Source: Dyella humicola
GTDB taxonomy: Bacteria; Pseudomonadota; Gammaproteobacteria; Xanthomonadales; Rhodanobacteraceae
Direction of reading: 5' to 3'
NCBI RefSeq assembly: GCF_026283945.1
Contig: NZ_JAPDPC010000001.1
Coordinates: 992,001-1,056,000 of the forward strand
DNA: 64,000 nt
Below, one piece after another: positions 18,098 to 27,453 of the stretch. The notes under the pieces are model-generated. The model did not search any database. It was not told the DNA's origin and worked only from the letters and a program-made list of their open reading frames with translations. The position numbers were made by a program, and so were the translations under genes. Positions within the stretch are counted from its first letter, which is position 1. Each line of letters begins with the position of its first letter.

Positions 18098-18421
18098 TCA
18101 GATCGCCAGATCCTTTTCCTTTTTGCCCGCCTTCAGCGCGTCATTGAACCAGCGCGGGCGCTTGCCGCGGCCGGACCATGTCTGCTCCGGCTCGGCGGGA
18201 TTACGGTACTTTGGCGCCACCGTGCCACCGCTGCGGCGGGTCTTGGCGCGGCCGGTGCCGAAGATATCCTCGAATGCATAGCCCTCGGCTTTGATCAGCG
18301 CGTGAATCTTCTCACGCAGCTTGGCGACCTTTTCCTTACGCAGTTCATTCTGACGCAGTTGAGCCTTGCTGATCAGATCATTGAGCTGGTTGTGATTGAG
18401 GCTCTTGATATCAACGGCCAT
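18098..18421 (-). CDS. H-NS family nucleoid-associated protein
   Basis: A 107-residue H-NS-family protein that would silence AT-rich DNA. The N-terminal half is a helical, charged oligomerisation region. The C-terminal DNA-binding motif reads Y-R-N-P, then T-W-S-G-R-G-K-R-P-R-W, the AT-hook-like loop of the beta- and gammaproteobacterial H-NS/HvrA group. The start at 18421 has GGGAG upstream. The 287-base region before the gene is unusually AT-rich for this window and contains a TTGACA on the minus strand at 18538-18533; no convincing -10 box at normal spacing was found. Confidence 0.92.
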   Translation of the reverse strand: MAVDIKSLNHNQLNDLISKAQLRQNELRKEKVAKLREKIHALIKAEGYAFEDIFGTGRAKTRRSGGTVAPKYRNPAEPEQTWSGRGKRPRWFNDALKAGKKEKDLAI

Positions 18422-18657
18422 GAGCAACTCCCGAAGGTGAGTATTGGCGATAAATGGGCATCGCCTCAATAGGGACGATGCATCTTCGATTTACTTTTGA
18501 TTCTCTAACATGTGCATCGCAATTGCAAAGAGTGTCAATGAATGAATCCACCTTTGGTGAGGCCTATTAGCAATGAATCTGAATTTGAATGGGAAATGCA
18601 TGGATTTCGGACACTCAAAAATGTTCACCATAGTCAGTGCGCTGACAGTGCCCGTAA

Positions 18658-18687
18658 ATAAAAACAGCCGCATTGGCGGCCGTTTTT
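18658..18687 (-). terminator. Terminator after proS
   Basis: On the minus strand, AAAAACGGCCGC pairs with GCGGCTGTTTTT with one mismatch and a short loop, followed by a T-run. It lies 22 bases after the proS stop codon. Confidence 0.75.
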
Positions 18688-18708
18688 ATGGATCTTGCAA
18701 CGGGTGGC

Positions 18709-20406
18709 TTAGCCGAGCAGGGAGAGCAGCTCGTCCTGCGTAATGGCACGGCTTTCCGCGGCATCGCGCGCGCGATATTCCAGCGTGCCGGCAGCCATGC
18801 CGCGTTCGCTGATAACGACGCGATGGGGAATGCCAATTAATTCCATGTCGGCGAACATTGCGCCCGGGCGAAGGCCACGGTCGTCCAGCACGGCTTCAAT
18901 GCCGCGCTCATTTAGCTGCCTATAAAGCGCATCAGCTGCCTGGGCGATGTCGGGCGAGTTCTTGGGATTGATCACGCAGACGGCGATGCGCCAGGGCGCC
19001 ATCGCTTCGGGCCAGATCATGCCGGCGTCGTCGTGGCGCTGCTCGATGGCCGCAGCGACGATACGGCTGACACCAATGCCGTAGCAGCCCATGTACATGA
19101 CCTGGGCCTTGCCGTTTTCGTCCAGTACGGTGGCCTTGAGCGCCTCGGCATATTTCTGGCCGAGCTGGAAAACGTGGCCCACCTCGATGCCCCGCGCGAT
19201 TCGCAGCGTGCCGTGGCCGTCCGGCGAGGCGTCACCCTCGATGACCTTGCGGATGTCCTCGATGCGGCTGATGCGCGCATCGCGGTCCCAATTGGCGCCG
19301 GTGTAATGGGTACCATCCTGATTGCCGCCACAGACGAAATCGGCGAGTACGGCGGCACTGCGATCGACGATGACCGGCACTGAGGCGGGCAGGCCGACGG
19401 GGCCGAGGAAGCCAGGGCGGGTCCCGGTCAGTGCGAGGATCTCTTCCTCGCTGGCCAGCTCCGATGCGCCCGGAAGCTCAGCCAGATTACCGGCCTTCAC
19501 TTCGTTGATCTCATGGTCGCCACGCACGCACAGCGCGACCAACCCTTCGGTCCCGCGCACCAGGATGGTCTTCACGCACTGTTGTGGCGGGATCTTGAGG
19601 AACGCAGCCACCTCATCGATGGTTTTTTGCGTGGGCGTGTCCACGCGCTGCAAGGCGGCGGCAGGGGCAGAGCGCCCGATGGCCGGTGCCAGCGCCTCGG
19701 CCTTTTCGATATTCGCCGCGTAGTCGGAGCCGTCAGAGAACGCGATGGCATCTTCACCCGAGTCGGCCAGGACCTGGAACTCATGGCTGGCGTTGCCGCC
19801 AATGGCGCCGGTGTCGGCCTGCACGGCGCGGAAGGTCAGGCCCAGGCGGGTGAAGATGCGCGAATAGGCCTGGTACATCACATCGTAGGTGGCGGCCAGC
19901 GAAGCGGGCGTGAGGTGGAACGAGTAGGCGTCCTTCATCAGGAACTCGCGCGCGCGCATCACGCCAAAGCGCGGGCGGATCTCGTCGCGGAACTTGGTCT
20001 GGATCTGGTAGAAGTTGAGCGGCAGCTGCTTGTAGCTCTTCAACTCGTTGCGCGCGAAGTCGGTGATGACTTCCTCGTGCGTGGGGCCGTAGCAGAACTC
20101 CTGCTCCTTGCGATCCTTGATCTTCAGCAGCTGGCCGCCGAATTTCTCCCAGCGGCCGGTTTCTTCCCATAGCTCCTTGGGCTGCACGGAAGGCATCAGC
20201 ATCTCGATGGCGCCGGCGCGGTTCATTTCCTCGCGCACCACCTGCTCCACCTTGCGCAGCACGCGCAGGCCCAGCGGCGACCAGGTGTAAAGGCCGGAAG
20301 CGAGCTTGCGGATCATGCCGGCACGCAGCATCAGCCGGTGGCTGGTGATTTCGGCGTCGGCGGGGACTTCCTTGACGGTGGCCAGGTGGAATTGGCTAAG
20401 GCGCAT
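18709..20406 (-). CDS. proS: Prolyl-tRNA synthetase (bacterial type)
   Basis: A 565-residue class II aminoacyl-tRNA synthetase charging tRNA-Pro. It begins [15 protein letters not shown], as in E. coli ProS. The catalytic core is interrupted around residues 230-390 by the INS editing domain that hydrolyses mischarged Ala-tRNA-Pro. The G-C-Y-G-I-G-V-S-R motif 3 and the C-terminal anticodon-binding domain follow. The length matches the bacterial type. It is a single gene with its own terminator. Confidence 0.96.
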   Translation of the reverse strand: MRLSQFHLATVKEVPADAEITSHRLMLRAGMIRKLASGLYTWSPLGLRVLRKVEQVVREEMNRAGAIEMLMPSVQPKELWEETGRWEKFGGQLLKIKDRKEQEFCYGPTHEEVITDFARNELKSYKQLPLNFYQIQTKFRDEIRPRFGVMRAREFLMKDAYSFHLTPASLAATYDVMYQAYSRIFTRLGLTFRAVQADTGAIGGNASHEFQVLADSGEDAIAFSDGSDYAANIEKAEALAPAIGRSAPAAALQRVDTPTQKTIDEVAAFLKIPPQQCVKTILVRGTEGLVALCVRGDHEINEVKAGNLAELPGASELASEEEILALTGTRPGFLGPVGLPASVPVIVDRSAAVLADFVCGGNQDGTHYTGANWDRDARISRIEDIRKVIEGDASPDGHGTLRIARGIEVGHVFQLGQKYAEALKATVLDENGKAQVMYMGCYGIGVSRIVAAAIEQRHDDAGMIWPEAMAPWRIAVCVINPKNSPDIAQAADALYRQLNERGIEAVLDDRGLRPGAMFADMELIGIPHRVVISERGMAAGTLEYRARDAAESRAITQDELLSLLG

Positions 20407-20472
20407 GCGAGCGGATCCGGCGGGTTAAAAGAGGCCGATTATAGCTATCCGCGACGCCGACTCCGTGGATTC

Positions 20473-20498
20473 GGGCCCAAGATCCGCGTCGTGGGCCC
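20473..20498 (-). terminator. Hairpin after the DUF4124 gene
   Basis: A 7-base inverted repeat (GGGCCCA and TGGGCCC) with a 12-base loop lies about 27 bases after the stop codon on the minus strand. There is no U-run, so termination is only suggested. Confidence 0.35.
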
Positions 20499-20524
20499 AA
20501 ATCTGCAGGTCATGGTTCGGTTGT

Positions 20525-20950
20525 TCAGCCGCCCGAGCAGTACTGCTGGTACTGGGCTTCGGCTGCGCTCTGCTGTTGCTTGCGCTGGTCGGCGCCCATC
20601 ACTTTTTGCTGGCCGCCGTCGTCCATCACGACCGGACCGCTGCTCTTGAGCGTCTCAAGATTGGTCTTGAGCGAGCTGCACAGCTTGGCGCGGTTCTCGG
20701 GCGTGTCGGCTACTGGCTGGGTCGATGGCTTCGTGGCTGATTCGCCTTCGCCCTCGGTGTTGGCCTTGGGGGCAGGCTGTGCCAGCGGTTCCACCGTACC
20801 GGTGGTGGTGACCTTCTTGTAGTTGGTGCCCTGCGGCGGGGGAGCATCTGAGTAGTGCACTGTGCCGCTGGCGTCCGTCCATTTATAGGCCTGGGCGGCA
20901 ACCAGGGGCGCAACGAGCAGTAACGCGGCGGCGATCAGCAGGCGGCGCAT
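20525..20950 (-). CDS. DUF4124 domain exported protein
   Basis: A 141-residue protein with a signal peptide (MRRLLIAAALLLVAPLVAA) and the DUF4124 motif Y-K-W-T-D-A-S-G-T-V-H-Y-S-D right after the cleavage site. The remainder is a low-complexity linker and a short helical tail with two cysteines. The start at 20950 has GGAG upstream and places the signal peptide at the N-terminus; the frame extends 11 codons further. The domain is common in gammaproteobacterial envelope proteins of unknown function. Confidence 0.82.
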   Translation of the reverse strand: MRRLLIAAALLLVAPLVAAQAYKWTDASGTVHYSDAPPPQGTNYKKVTTTGTVEPLAQPAPKANTEGEGESATKPSTQPVADTPENRAKLCSSLKTNLETLKSSGPVVMDDGGQQKVMGADQRKQQQSAAEAQYQQYCSGG

Positions 20951-21056
20951 CGGGTTCTCCAAGGCTTTGGACAAGGTGCTCAAGTTAACAACCCCCTTCG
21001 GCCGGACTCAAGCGGCAGATGGTTTACACTGCGCGCATTCCGTCACGGATTGATTC

Positions 21057-21827
21057 ATGAGCGACAGTACGCCAGTCCGCCCCCCGCGTCATAGGGGTAT
21101 TTACCTGCTGCCGAACCTGTTCACCACTGGCGCCATGTTCGCCGGTTTCTACGCTATTGTCGTAAGCATCGGTGGTGACTTCAGCTCGGCCGCCATTGCC
21201 GTGTTCGTGGCCGCGCTGCTGGACGGTATGGACGGCCGGGTGGCCCGCCTGACCGGCACGCAGACCGAGTTCGGCGTCCAGTACGACTCGCTGTCGGACC
21301 TGGTGAGCTTCGGCCTGGCGCCTGCGCTGGTGATGTACACCTGGTCCTTGTCCACCTTGCGCGACTTCGGCCCAACCTGGGGCAAGATCGGCTGGGCTGC
21401 CGCCTTTATTTATGCGGCCTGTGCCGCGCTGCGCCTGGCCCGTTTCAATACCCAGGTGGCGGTGATCGACAAGCGCTACTTCCAGGGCCTGCCCAGTCCG
21501 GCGGCCGCTGCGGTGTGCATGTCCTTCGTCTGGAGCATGGACAAGTTCGGCATCCTCGGCGAAGAGGTGTGCTTCATCACGATGGTGATGGCGGTGGTTG
21601 TGGGCCTGCTGATGGTCAGCCGATTCCGCTACTACAGCTTCAAGTCGCTGCCGATGGGCGATCGCGTGCCGTTCCTGTGGATCATCATCGGCGTGTTGAT
21701 CCTGGTGCCGTTTTTCGTGGATCCGCCGCGGGTGTTGTTCGTGGTGTTCACGCTGTACCTGCTATCCGGGCCGGTCATGACCCTGTGGGGTCGCGCGACC
21801 CGCCGTCGGCGTCGCGGAGCGGCTTGA
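21057..21827 (+). CDS. pssA: CDP-diacylglycerol-serine O-phosphatidyltransferase
   Basis: A 256-residue membrane enzyme that makes phosphatidylserine, the precursor of phosphatidylethanolamine. The CDP-alcohol phosphotransferase motif is complete: D-G-M-D-G-R-V-A-R, eight residues, then G-V-Q-Y-D-S-L-S-D. Several membrane helices follow. It is the first gene of a probable operon: the holD-like gene starts two bases after its stop and rimI follows closely. Confidence 0.93.
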   Translation: MSDSTPVRPPRHRGIYLLPNLFTTGAMFAGFYAIVVSIGGDFSSAAIAVFVAALLDGMDGRVARLTGTQTEFGVQYDSLSDLVSFGLAPALVMYTWSLSTLRDFGPTWGKIGWAAAFIYAACAALRLARFNTQVAVIDKRYFQGLPSPAAAAVCMSFVWSMDKFGILGEEVCFITMVMAVVVGLLMVSRFRYYSFKSLPMGDRVPFLWIIIGVLILVPFFVDPPRVLFVVFTLYLLSGPVMTLWGRATRRRRRGAA

Positions 21828-21829
21828 GC

Positions 21830-22306
21830 ATGGCCGCGCTCGCACACGCCTCGTCGGCCCAACGTGCGCGTGTGCTGCGCGCCTTGGGTGTGACGCACTG
21901 GGTGCGTCGCGTGCCGTCTGAAGTCGTTGCCGCAACCACCGAGTCAGTGCCCGCAGCCGCATGGTCGGGCGAATGCGTCGTGCTGTTGCCGGCGGGTTGC
22001 TCGCAGCGCGAACTGGACCTGGTGGGGCGTGCGTTGATGACCAGTGGCGCGACCGTGGCTCGTGCGCCACGTATCGAAGTGAGTAACGGCCGGTTGCCGT
22101 CGGCGCCGGAGGCCCGCGCCTATCTCGTGTTTGGCGAGGCGCAGGCGCATGCGCTGGGTCGTGAGCTGCCTGCCGCGACGCTCAGCCGGGCGCATATCGT
22201 GCTGGCCGACGAGCCGGCCGGCGTACTGGCCTCGGCGGCCGGCAAGCGTCGCCTGTGGAATGCGCTGCGCAGCCTGCGGCGTGCCCTGGCCGCACCCATG
22301 GAGTGA
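21830..22306 (+). CDS. holD: Putative DNA polymerase III psi subunit (HolD-like)
   Basis: A 158-residue protein placed directly before rimI, the position of holD in E. coli (holD-rimI). The N-terminal segment L-G-V-T-H-W-V-R-R-x-P (19-29) closely follows E. coli psi L-G-I-T-Q-W-S-L-R-R-P, the part that binds the chi subunit. Near the C-terminus R-R-L-W-N-A-L recalls the A-L-W-Q-Q-I helix. The middle is divergent. Psi links the clamp loader to chi and SSB. The name rests on this short motif plus context. Confidence 0.65.
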   Translation: MAALAHASSAQRARVLRALGVTHWVRRVPSEVVAATTESVPAAAWSGECVVLLPAGCSQRELDLVGRALMTSGATVARAPRIEVSNGRLPSAPEARAYLVFGEAQAHALGRELPAATLSRAHIVLADEPAGVLASAAGKRRLWNALRSLRRALAAPME

Positions 22307-22312
22307 TTGACC

Positions 22313-22783
22313 ATGGTCGCTGTGGCCCGTCCCCATGTCGAGATCCGCACCATGCGGCGCGAAGACTTGCCAGCCGTCGCGGCGATGGAGGCCTCCTCCT
22401 ACGATTTTCCCTGGTCACAAGGCATTTTCAGCGACTGCCTGAAGGCCGGTCATCCCTGCTGGGTGATGTGGGCCGAAGGCGAGGCGGCGGGTTACGGTGT
22501 GTTGTCCGTAGCCGCTGGCGAAGCCCACGTGCTGAACGTATGTATAGGTCCGGGGCATCGTGGGCTTGGCCTGGGTCGGCTGCTGATGCGACGACTGCTC
22601 GATATCGCACGCTGGAACGGCGCGACGCGCGTGTTCCTCGAGGTTCGGCCGTCCAATCCGATTGCGCAGAAGCTCTATGAATCGATGGGCTTTGCTGAGA
22701 TCGGTCGCCGGCCCAAGTACTACCCGGCCAAGCAGGGGCGCGAGGATGCCATTGTGATGGCGCTGGACTTACTGCCGTCGTAG
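22313..22783 (+). CDS. rimI: Ribosomal protein S18-alanine N-acetyltransferase RimI
   Basis: A 156-residue GNAT enzyme that acetylates the N-terminal alanine of ribosomal protein S18. It contains the A-S-S-Y-D-F-P-W-S segment, the acetyl-CoA loop G-H-R-G-L-G-L-G, and the RimI-typical L-E-V-R-P-S-N with A-x-x-L-Y-E-S-M-G-F and Y-Y-P. The ATG at 22313 is preferred over a TTG two codons earlier. It follows the holD-like gene by six bases and ends at a repeat hairpin. Confidence 0.93.
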   Translation: MVAVARPHVEIRTMRREDLPAVAAMEASSYDFPWSQGIFSDCLKAGHPCWVMWAEGEAAGYGVLSVAAGEAHVLNVCIGPGHRGLGLGRLLMRRLLDIARWNGATRVFLEVRPSNPIAQKLYESMGFAEIGRRPKYYPAKQGREDAIVMALDLLPS

Positions 22784-22789
22784 CGCATT

Positions 22790-22937
22790 TCTCCTTCTCC
22801 CCGAAGGGGAGAAGGTCGGGATGAGGGGCGGGTGCTCGCGAAGGAGTGGCTACAAAGCCGGCTCTGAATCAGCCTCGACTCAAGATTGACCCCTCACCCC
22901 AGCCCTCTCCCCGCCGGGGAGAGGGAGTAAGAGCGAG
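22790..22937. repeat. Hairpin repeat between convergent rimI and valS
   Basis: Two pyrimidine/purine hairpins (CTTCTCCCC/GGGGAGAAG at the left, CCTCTCCCC/GGGGAGAGG at the right) flank a short core with GGGCGGGTGCTCGCG and GATTGACCCCTCACCCC. The same blocks occur at 33231-33390 and in part at 25910-25972 and 9727-10427. It fills the whole gap between the two stop codons and may act as a two-way terminator. Confidence 0.8.
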
Positions 22938-25784
22938 TCACCTCAGCTTCTGCGCCTGCTCACGCAAGGCATTGAGCTGCACGCCCCAATCGGCGATGCG
23001 CTGACGCTCCTGTGTCACCACTTCGGCAGGCGCATTCGCCACGAAGTTGGCGTTGCCAAGCTTGCCTTCACACTTCTTGATCTCGCCTTCGATGCGGGCG
23101 ATTTCCTTCGCCAGGCGCGTTTTCTCCGCGCTGAGGTCGATCAGGCCGGCGAGAGGAATCAGCACGCGTAGCGAGCCGACCACGGCCGCGGCTGCGGCGG
23201 GTTCGTCAGCACCCGACTCGATCCATTGCGGTGCGTCGACGCGGGCGAGGAAGCTGATCTGGGCGGCGAACTTGGCGGCGCGCGCACGATCCGTTGCATC
23301 GCCATCGGCGAGCAACAGGGGAATGGTCTTGCCCGGTGCGATGTTCATTTCCGCACGGATGCGGCGGATGCCGCTCAGCACGTTCTTGAACCACTCGATT
23401 TCCGCCGTGGCGGCGTCATCGGCAACGATGTCATCCGCATGTGGCCACGGGCGCTGCATCAGGCCGCTTTCCGTGAGAGCGAGCTTCGGTGCAACCGACT
23501 GCCAGATTTCCTCGCTGATAAACGGCACGATGGGGTGCAGCGCGCGCAGTACCGTTTCCAGCACGACGACGAGGGTGTGGCGCGTGGAGGCGGCGGCTTT
23601 TGCGTCGTCGCCATTCAAGGCCGGCTTGGACAGTTCCAGGAACCAGTCGCAGAACTCGTTCCAGGTGAACTCGTACAGCGCTTGCGCCAGCAGGTCGAAG
23701 CGATAGCTGGTGAAATGCTGCTCGACATCGAGCAAGGTCTGCTTGAGGCGGGTAAGAATCCAGCGCTCGGCTTCGGTGGCAGGCGCACCCGTGGGGGCCG
23801 GCAGCTCACCTTCCGGCAGGTTCATCAGCACGAAACGTGCCGCATTCCATAGCTTGTTGCAGAACGCCTTGTAGCCTTCCGCGCGCTTGATGTCGAAATT
23901 GATGGTGCGGCTGTAGCTGGCCAGCGCGGCGAAGGTGAAACGCAGCGCATCCGTGCCGATGGCGGGGATGCCGTTCGGATAATCCTTGCGGATGCGCTTT
24001 TCCACCTTCTCGCGCACCTGCGGAATCAGCAGCGACTTGGTGGACTTCTCCACCAATGGCTCCAGTTCGATGCCATCGATCAGGTCCAGCGGGTCCAGCG
24101 TGTTGCCCTTGGACTTGGACATCTTCTGGCCTTCCGCATCACGCACGATGGCGTTGATGTAGACCTCGCGGAACGGCACTTGGCTGGTGAAGTACTTGGT
24201 CGCCATCACCATGCGGGCGACCCAGAAGAAGATGATGTCGAAGCCGGTGACCAGCACCGCGCTGGGCAGGAAGATCTTGTCGTTTTGCCAGTCGGCCACG
24301 ATGTCGCCGTGCTCGTTCTTCACCGGGCCACTAGCCGGCCAGCCGAGCGTGGAGAACGGCCACAGCGCCGAACTGAACCAGGTGTCGAGCACATCGTCGT
24401 CCTGGCGCAAGGCGCCCACCGGCGCGGTGGTGGCATGCGCGCGGGCATCGGCTTCGTCTTCGCCCACGAAGATGTTGCCGCCTTCGTCGTACCACGCCGG
24501 AATACGATGGCCCCACCACAGCTGGCGGCTGATGCACCAGTCCTGGATGTTGTCCAGCCACTGCGTATACGTGGTGCTCCAGTTTTCCGGCACGAACTTG
24601 ATCTCGCCCGAGCGCACCGCGTCGAGCGCGGGTTCGGTAATCGCTTTGCGGCCACCGATGGTGCCCACCGGCTTGGCGCGCCCTTCGGGCAGTTCGTCGG
24701 TGGTCAGATCGAGGAACCACTGGTCGGTCAGCATCGGCTCGATCACCGCGTCCGAGCGCTGGCTCACCGGCACCTGCAATTTGTGCGGCTTGGTTTCGAC
24801 CAGCAGGCCTTCGGCTTCCAGGTCGGCCAGCACGCGCTTGCGTGCCTCGAAGCGATCCAGGCCCTGATACTTGGCCGGTGCGTTTTCGTTGACCTTGGCG
24901 TCGAGTGTAAAGATGCTGATCGGCGCAAGGTTGTGGCGCTGGCCGATGGCGTAGTCGTTGAAGTCGTGGGCCGGGGTGATCTTCACGCAGCCGGTACCGA
25001 ACTCGCGGTCGACGTAGTCGTCGCCGATCACCGGAATTTCGCGGCCGGTCAATGGCAACGTCAGCGTCTTGCCGATCAGCTGTGCATAGCGCTCGTCTTC
25101 CGGATGCACCGCCACGGCGACGTCGCCAAGCATGGTTTCCGGACGCGTGGTGGCAACCACCAGGCTGGTGCTGCCGTCCGTCGTGGGGTAGCGGATCGAC
25201 CACATATGGCCGTCGCGTTCCACGTTGTTCACTTCCAGGTCGGACACGGCCGTGCCCAGCAGCGGATCCCAGTTCACCAGGCGATTGCCGCGGTAGATCA
25301 AGCCCGCGCGATACCACTCCACGAACACCTTGCGCACCGCGGCCGAGAGCCCCTCGTCCATGGTGAAACGCTCGCGCGACCAGTCGGCGGCGGCGCCGAT
25401 GCGGCGCATCTGGTTGGTGATGGTGGAACCGGATTCTTCCTTCCACTTCCACACGCGCTCGACGAACGCCTCGCGGCCCAGGTCATGGCGGGTCTGGTCG
25501 TTCGTGGCCAGCTGGTTTTCCACGATCTTCTGCGTGGCGATGCCGGCGTGATCGGTGCCCACCTGCCACAGCGTGTTCATGCCACGCATGCGCTGGTAGC
25601 GGACCAGCATGTCCATCACGGTCTGTTGGAACGCATGACCCATGTGCAGCGTGCCGGTGACGTTGGGCGGCGGCAGCAGGATGCAGTACGGCTCGCCATG
25701 ACCGGAGGGCTTGAAGTCGCCACTGGCTTCCCAGCGGGCATACCACGTCGACTCGATCTGGCTGGGCTCGAAACTCTTTTCCAT
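22938..25784 (-). CDS. valS: Valyl-tRNA synthetase
   Basis: A 948-residue class I synthetase charging tRNA-Val. The HIGH-type motif is H-M-G-H-A in [13 protein letters not shown], and the second signature is K-M-S-K-S in [10 protein letters not shown]. The inserted editing domain, the anticodon-binding domain and the C-terminal coiled coil (about 885-948) are all present. The start at 25784 ([11 protein letters not shown]) matches the family, while the frame runs 29 codons further into sequence of no family resemblance. A repeat unit separates it from hemE upstream. Confidence 0.97.
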   Translation of the reverse strand: MEKSFEPSQIESTWYARWEASGDFKPSGHGEPYCILLPPPNVTGTLHMGHAFQQTVMDMLVRYQRMRGMNTLWQVGTDHAGIATQKIVENQLATNDQTRHDLGREAFVERVWKWKEESGSTITNQMRRIGAAADWSRERFTMDEGLSAAVRKVFVEWYRAGLIYRGNRLVNWDPLLGTAVSDLEVNNVERDGHMWSIRYPTTDGSTSLVVATTRPETMLGDVAVAVHPEDERYAQLIGKTLTLPLTGREIPVIGDDYVDREFGTGCVKITPAHDFNDYAIGQRHNLAPISIFTLDAKVNENAPAKYQGLDRFEARKRVLADLEAEGLLVETKPHKLQVPVSQRSDAVIEPMLTDQWFLDLTTDELPEGRAKPVGTIGGRKAITEPALDAVRSGEIKFVPENWSTTYTQWLDNIQDWCISRQLWWGHRIPAWYDEGGNIFVGEDEADARAHATTAPVGALRQDDDVLDTWFSSALWPFSTLGWPASGPVKNEHGDIVADWQNDKIFLPSAVLVTGFDIIFFWVARMVMATKYFTSQVPFREVYINAIVRDAEGQKMSKSKGNTLDPLDLIDGIELEPLVEKSTKSLLIPQVREKVEKRIRKDYPNGIPAIGTDALRFTFAALASYSRTINFDIKRAEGYKAFCNKLWNAARFVLMNLPEGELPAPTGAPATEAERWILTRLKQTLLDVEQHFTSYRFDLLAQALYEFTWNEFCDWFLELSKPALNGDDAKAAASTRHTLVVVLETVLRALHPIVPFISEEIWQSVAPKLALTESGLMQRPWPHADDIVADDAATAEIEWFKNVLSGIRRIRAEMNIAPGKTIPLLLADGDATDRARAAKFAAQISFLARVDAPQWIESGADEPAAAAAVVGSLRVLIPLAGLIDLSAEKTRLAKEIARIEGEIKKCEGKLGNANFVANAPAEVVTQERQRIADWGVQLNALREQAQKLR

Positions 25785-25909
25785 CGGGGGCTCGCGATTG
25801 CGCGCCGGGGTCGGCGCGTGGGGATGGGCGTCAAAGGGTCGATTGTACGGGTGGGGGGCGTGAGGTGCCAAAAGCGGGCTGGCCGACTGAGTGGCGGGAG
25901 CTGGAGGGT

Positions 25910-25972
25910 ATCGCGAGCACCCGCCGCCTCACCCCAGCCCTCTCCCTGGAGGGGAGAGGGAGCAAAGGCAGC
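25910..25972. repeat. Half copy of the hairpin repeat between hemE and valS
   Basis: This unit has GCGAGCACCCGCC, CCTCACCCCAGCC and the hairpin CCTCTCCCTGGAGGGGAGAGG. It corresponds to the right half of the copies at 22790 and 33231. It abuts the hemE stop codon and could terminate hemE transcription ahead of valS on the minus strand. Confidence 0.75.
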
Positions 25973-27040
25973 TCAACCGCGCAGTTGACGGCCGTAGGCG
26001 TGGACTTCGTCCACCAGGACCTTGACGTGCTCGGGGTCCACTTCCGGGGTGATGCCGTGGCCCAGGTTGAAGACATGGCCGGGGTGGTTGCCGTAACTAT
26101 CCAGCACCCGGCGGGCTTCGCGGCGGATGATGTCGGGGCTGGCGCGCAGCACGGCGGGGTCGAGGTTGCCTTGCAGGGCCACGCGGCCGGCGACGGCCTG
26201 GCGGGCATCGGCCATGTCCATGGTCCAGTCCACGCCCAGGCCGGCGCAACCGGTGTCGGCCAGCTGGGACAGGTGCTGGCCGGCGCCCTTGGAGAACAGG
26301 ATCACCGGCAGCTCGCGGCTGTGCGGATCGGCCTTCAGCGCGTCCATCACCTGGGCCATGTAGCGCAGGGAAAACTCGCGGAACGCGGCCGGGCCGAGCA
26401 GGCCACCCCAGGTATCGAACACCATCAGCGCCTGCGCGCCAGCGGCGGCCTGGGCGATCAGGTAGGCGGCGACGGACCGGGCCAGCGTATCCAGTAACTG
26501 GTGGGCCAGGGCCGGCTCGTTCCAGCACATGGCCTTCAGCGTGGCGAAATCGCGCGAACCATGGCCCTCGACCATGTAGCAGGCCAGCGTCCACGGGCTG
26601 CCGGAAAAGCCGATCAGCGGCACGCGGCCGTGCAGCTCGCGGCGGATCAGGCGCACGGCGTCCATCGCATAGCCCAGCTCGCCTTCCATGTCAGGCACGC
26701 CGAGCTTGTCGATGTCGGCCTTGCTGCGTACGGGGTGCGCGAACTGCGGACCTTCGCCCTGGGCGAAGCTCAGGCCAAGACCCATGGCGTCGGGGATGGT
26801 GAGGATGTCGGAGAACAGGATGGCCGCATCCAGTTCGAACCGCTCCAGCGGCTGCAGCGTCACTTCGCAAGCCAGTTCCGGATTCTGCGCCAGCGCCATG
26901 AAACTGCCGGCGCGCGCGCGGGTGGCGCGGTATTCGGGCAGGTAACGGCCGGCTTGGCGCATGACCCAGATGGGCGTGGTGTCGGTGACCTCACGGCGCA
27001 GGGCGCGCAGGAAGCGGTCGTTCTTCAGGGGTTCTAACAT
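25973..27040 (-). CDS. hemE: Uroporphyrinogen decarboxylase
   Basis: A 355-residue HemE, which decarboxylates uroporphyrinogen III to coproporphyrinogen III in haem synthesis. The N-terminal signature [15 protein letters not shown] is perfect, followed by F-S-D-I-L-T-I-P with the catalytic aspartate. The later G-F-S-G-S-P-W-T-L motif is also present. The length is standard. It starts one base after the WGR-protein stop, so the two are cotranscribed. Confidence 0.97.
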   Translation of the reverse strand: MLEPLKNDRFLRALRREVTDTTPIWVMRQAGRYLPEYRATRARAGSFMALAQNPELACEVTLQPLERFELDAAILFSDILTIPDAMGLGLSFAQGEGPQFAHPVRSKADIDKLGVPDMEGELGYAMDAVRLIRRELHGRVPLIGFSGSPWTLACYMVEGHGSRDFATLKAMCWNEPALAHQLLDTLARSVAAYLIAQAAAGAQALMVFDTWGGLLGPAAFREFSLRYMAQVMDALKADPHSRELPVILFSKGAGQHLSQLADTGCAGLGVDWTMDMADARQAVAGRVALQGNLDPAVLRASPDIIRREARRVLDSYGNHPGHVFNLGHGITPEVDPEHVKVLVDEVHAYGRQLRG

Positions 27041-27041
27041 T

Positions 27042-27302
27042 TCAGTGTCCGTACGGGCCTTCCAGCCCCTGGCTGAACATCACGCGGAAACCGCGCTTGA
27101 GTTGCGCATCGCGGGCCTTCTCGAAGGCGGCGATGGCGTCGTCGCGTTCGAGAAACTGCTCGCGTTTGAGTGTGGCCTTGCCGCCCTGGACACCGGATTC
27201 GCGGTAAAGCGTCCAGCCACCAAGCAAGTCCTGCTCAATCGCAATCTGGACATAGCGCGGCGCCTGGCTGGCATCGGGCATGGCTTGCAGGTAGAGACGC
27301 AT
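27042..27302 (-). CDS. Stand-alone WGR domain protein
   Basis: An 86-residue protein consisting of one WGR domain. The [14 protein letters not shown] segment corresponds to the W-G-R core, followed by charged helices. WGR domains occur in PARPs and in bacterial regulators and bind nucleic acid; no other domain is present. It lies between aroB and hemE on the same strand, separated from hemE by a single base. Its role is unknown. Confidence 0.72.
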   Translation of the reverse strand: MRLYLQAMPDASQAPRYVQIAIEQDLLGGWTLYRESGVQGGKATLKREQFLERDDAIAAFEKARDAQLKRGFRVMFSQGLEGPYGH

Positions 27303-27453
27303 GGATACCTGGGCTTAGGAATAGGGGCTAGTTGCCACAATGCCTGCATTCTAGAAGGCCACGCACGCAGTAGCGAGCGCGTCGCGGTCGCAGGCGTGGT
27401 CGGGGGCGCCTCGCCGCTATCCTGATTTGTACCGTGGCGACCAGGGCTCCCAA

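Noticed and set aside
18505-18538. TTGACA on the minus strand upstream of the H-NS-family gene as a full sigma-70 promoter
   Set aside because: No acceptable -10 box lies 16-18 bases away; the nearest candidate, TGTTAG, is about 22 bases downstream.
18491-18673. 60-residue frame upstream of the H-NS-family gene
   Set aside because: It covers the AT-rich promoter region and proS terminator and resembles no protein.
24180-25988. 602-residue open frame on the plus strand opposite valS
   Set aside because: Antisense shadow of valS; repetitive composition and no recognisable motif.
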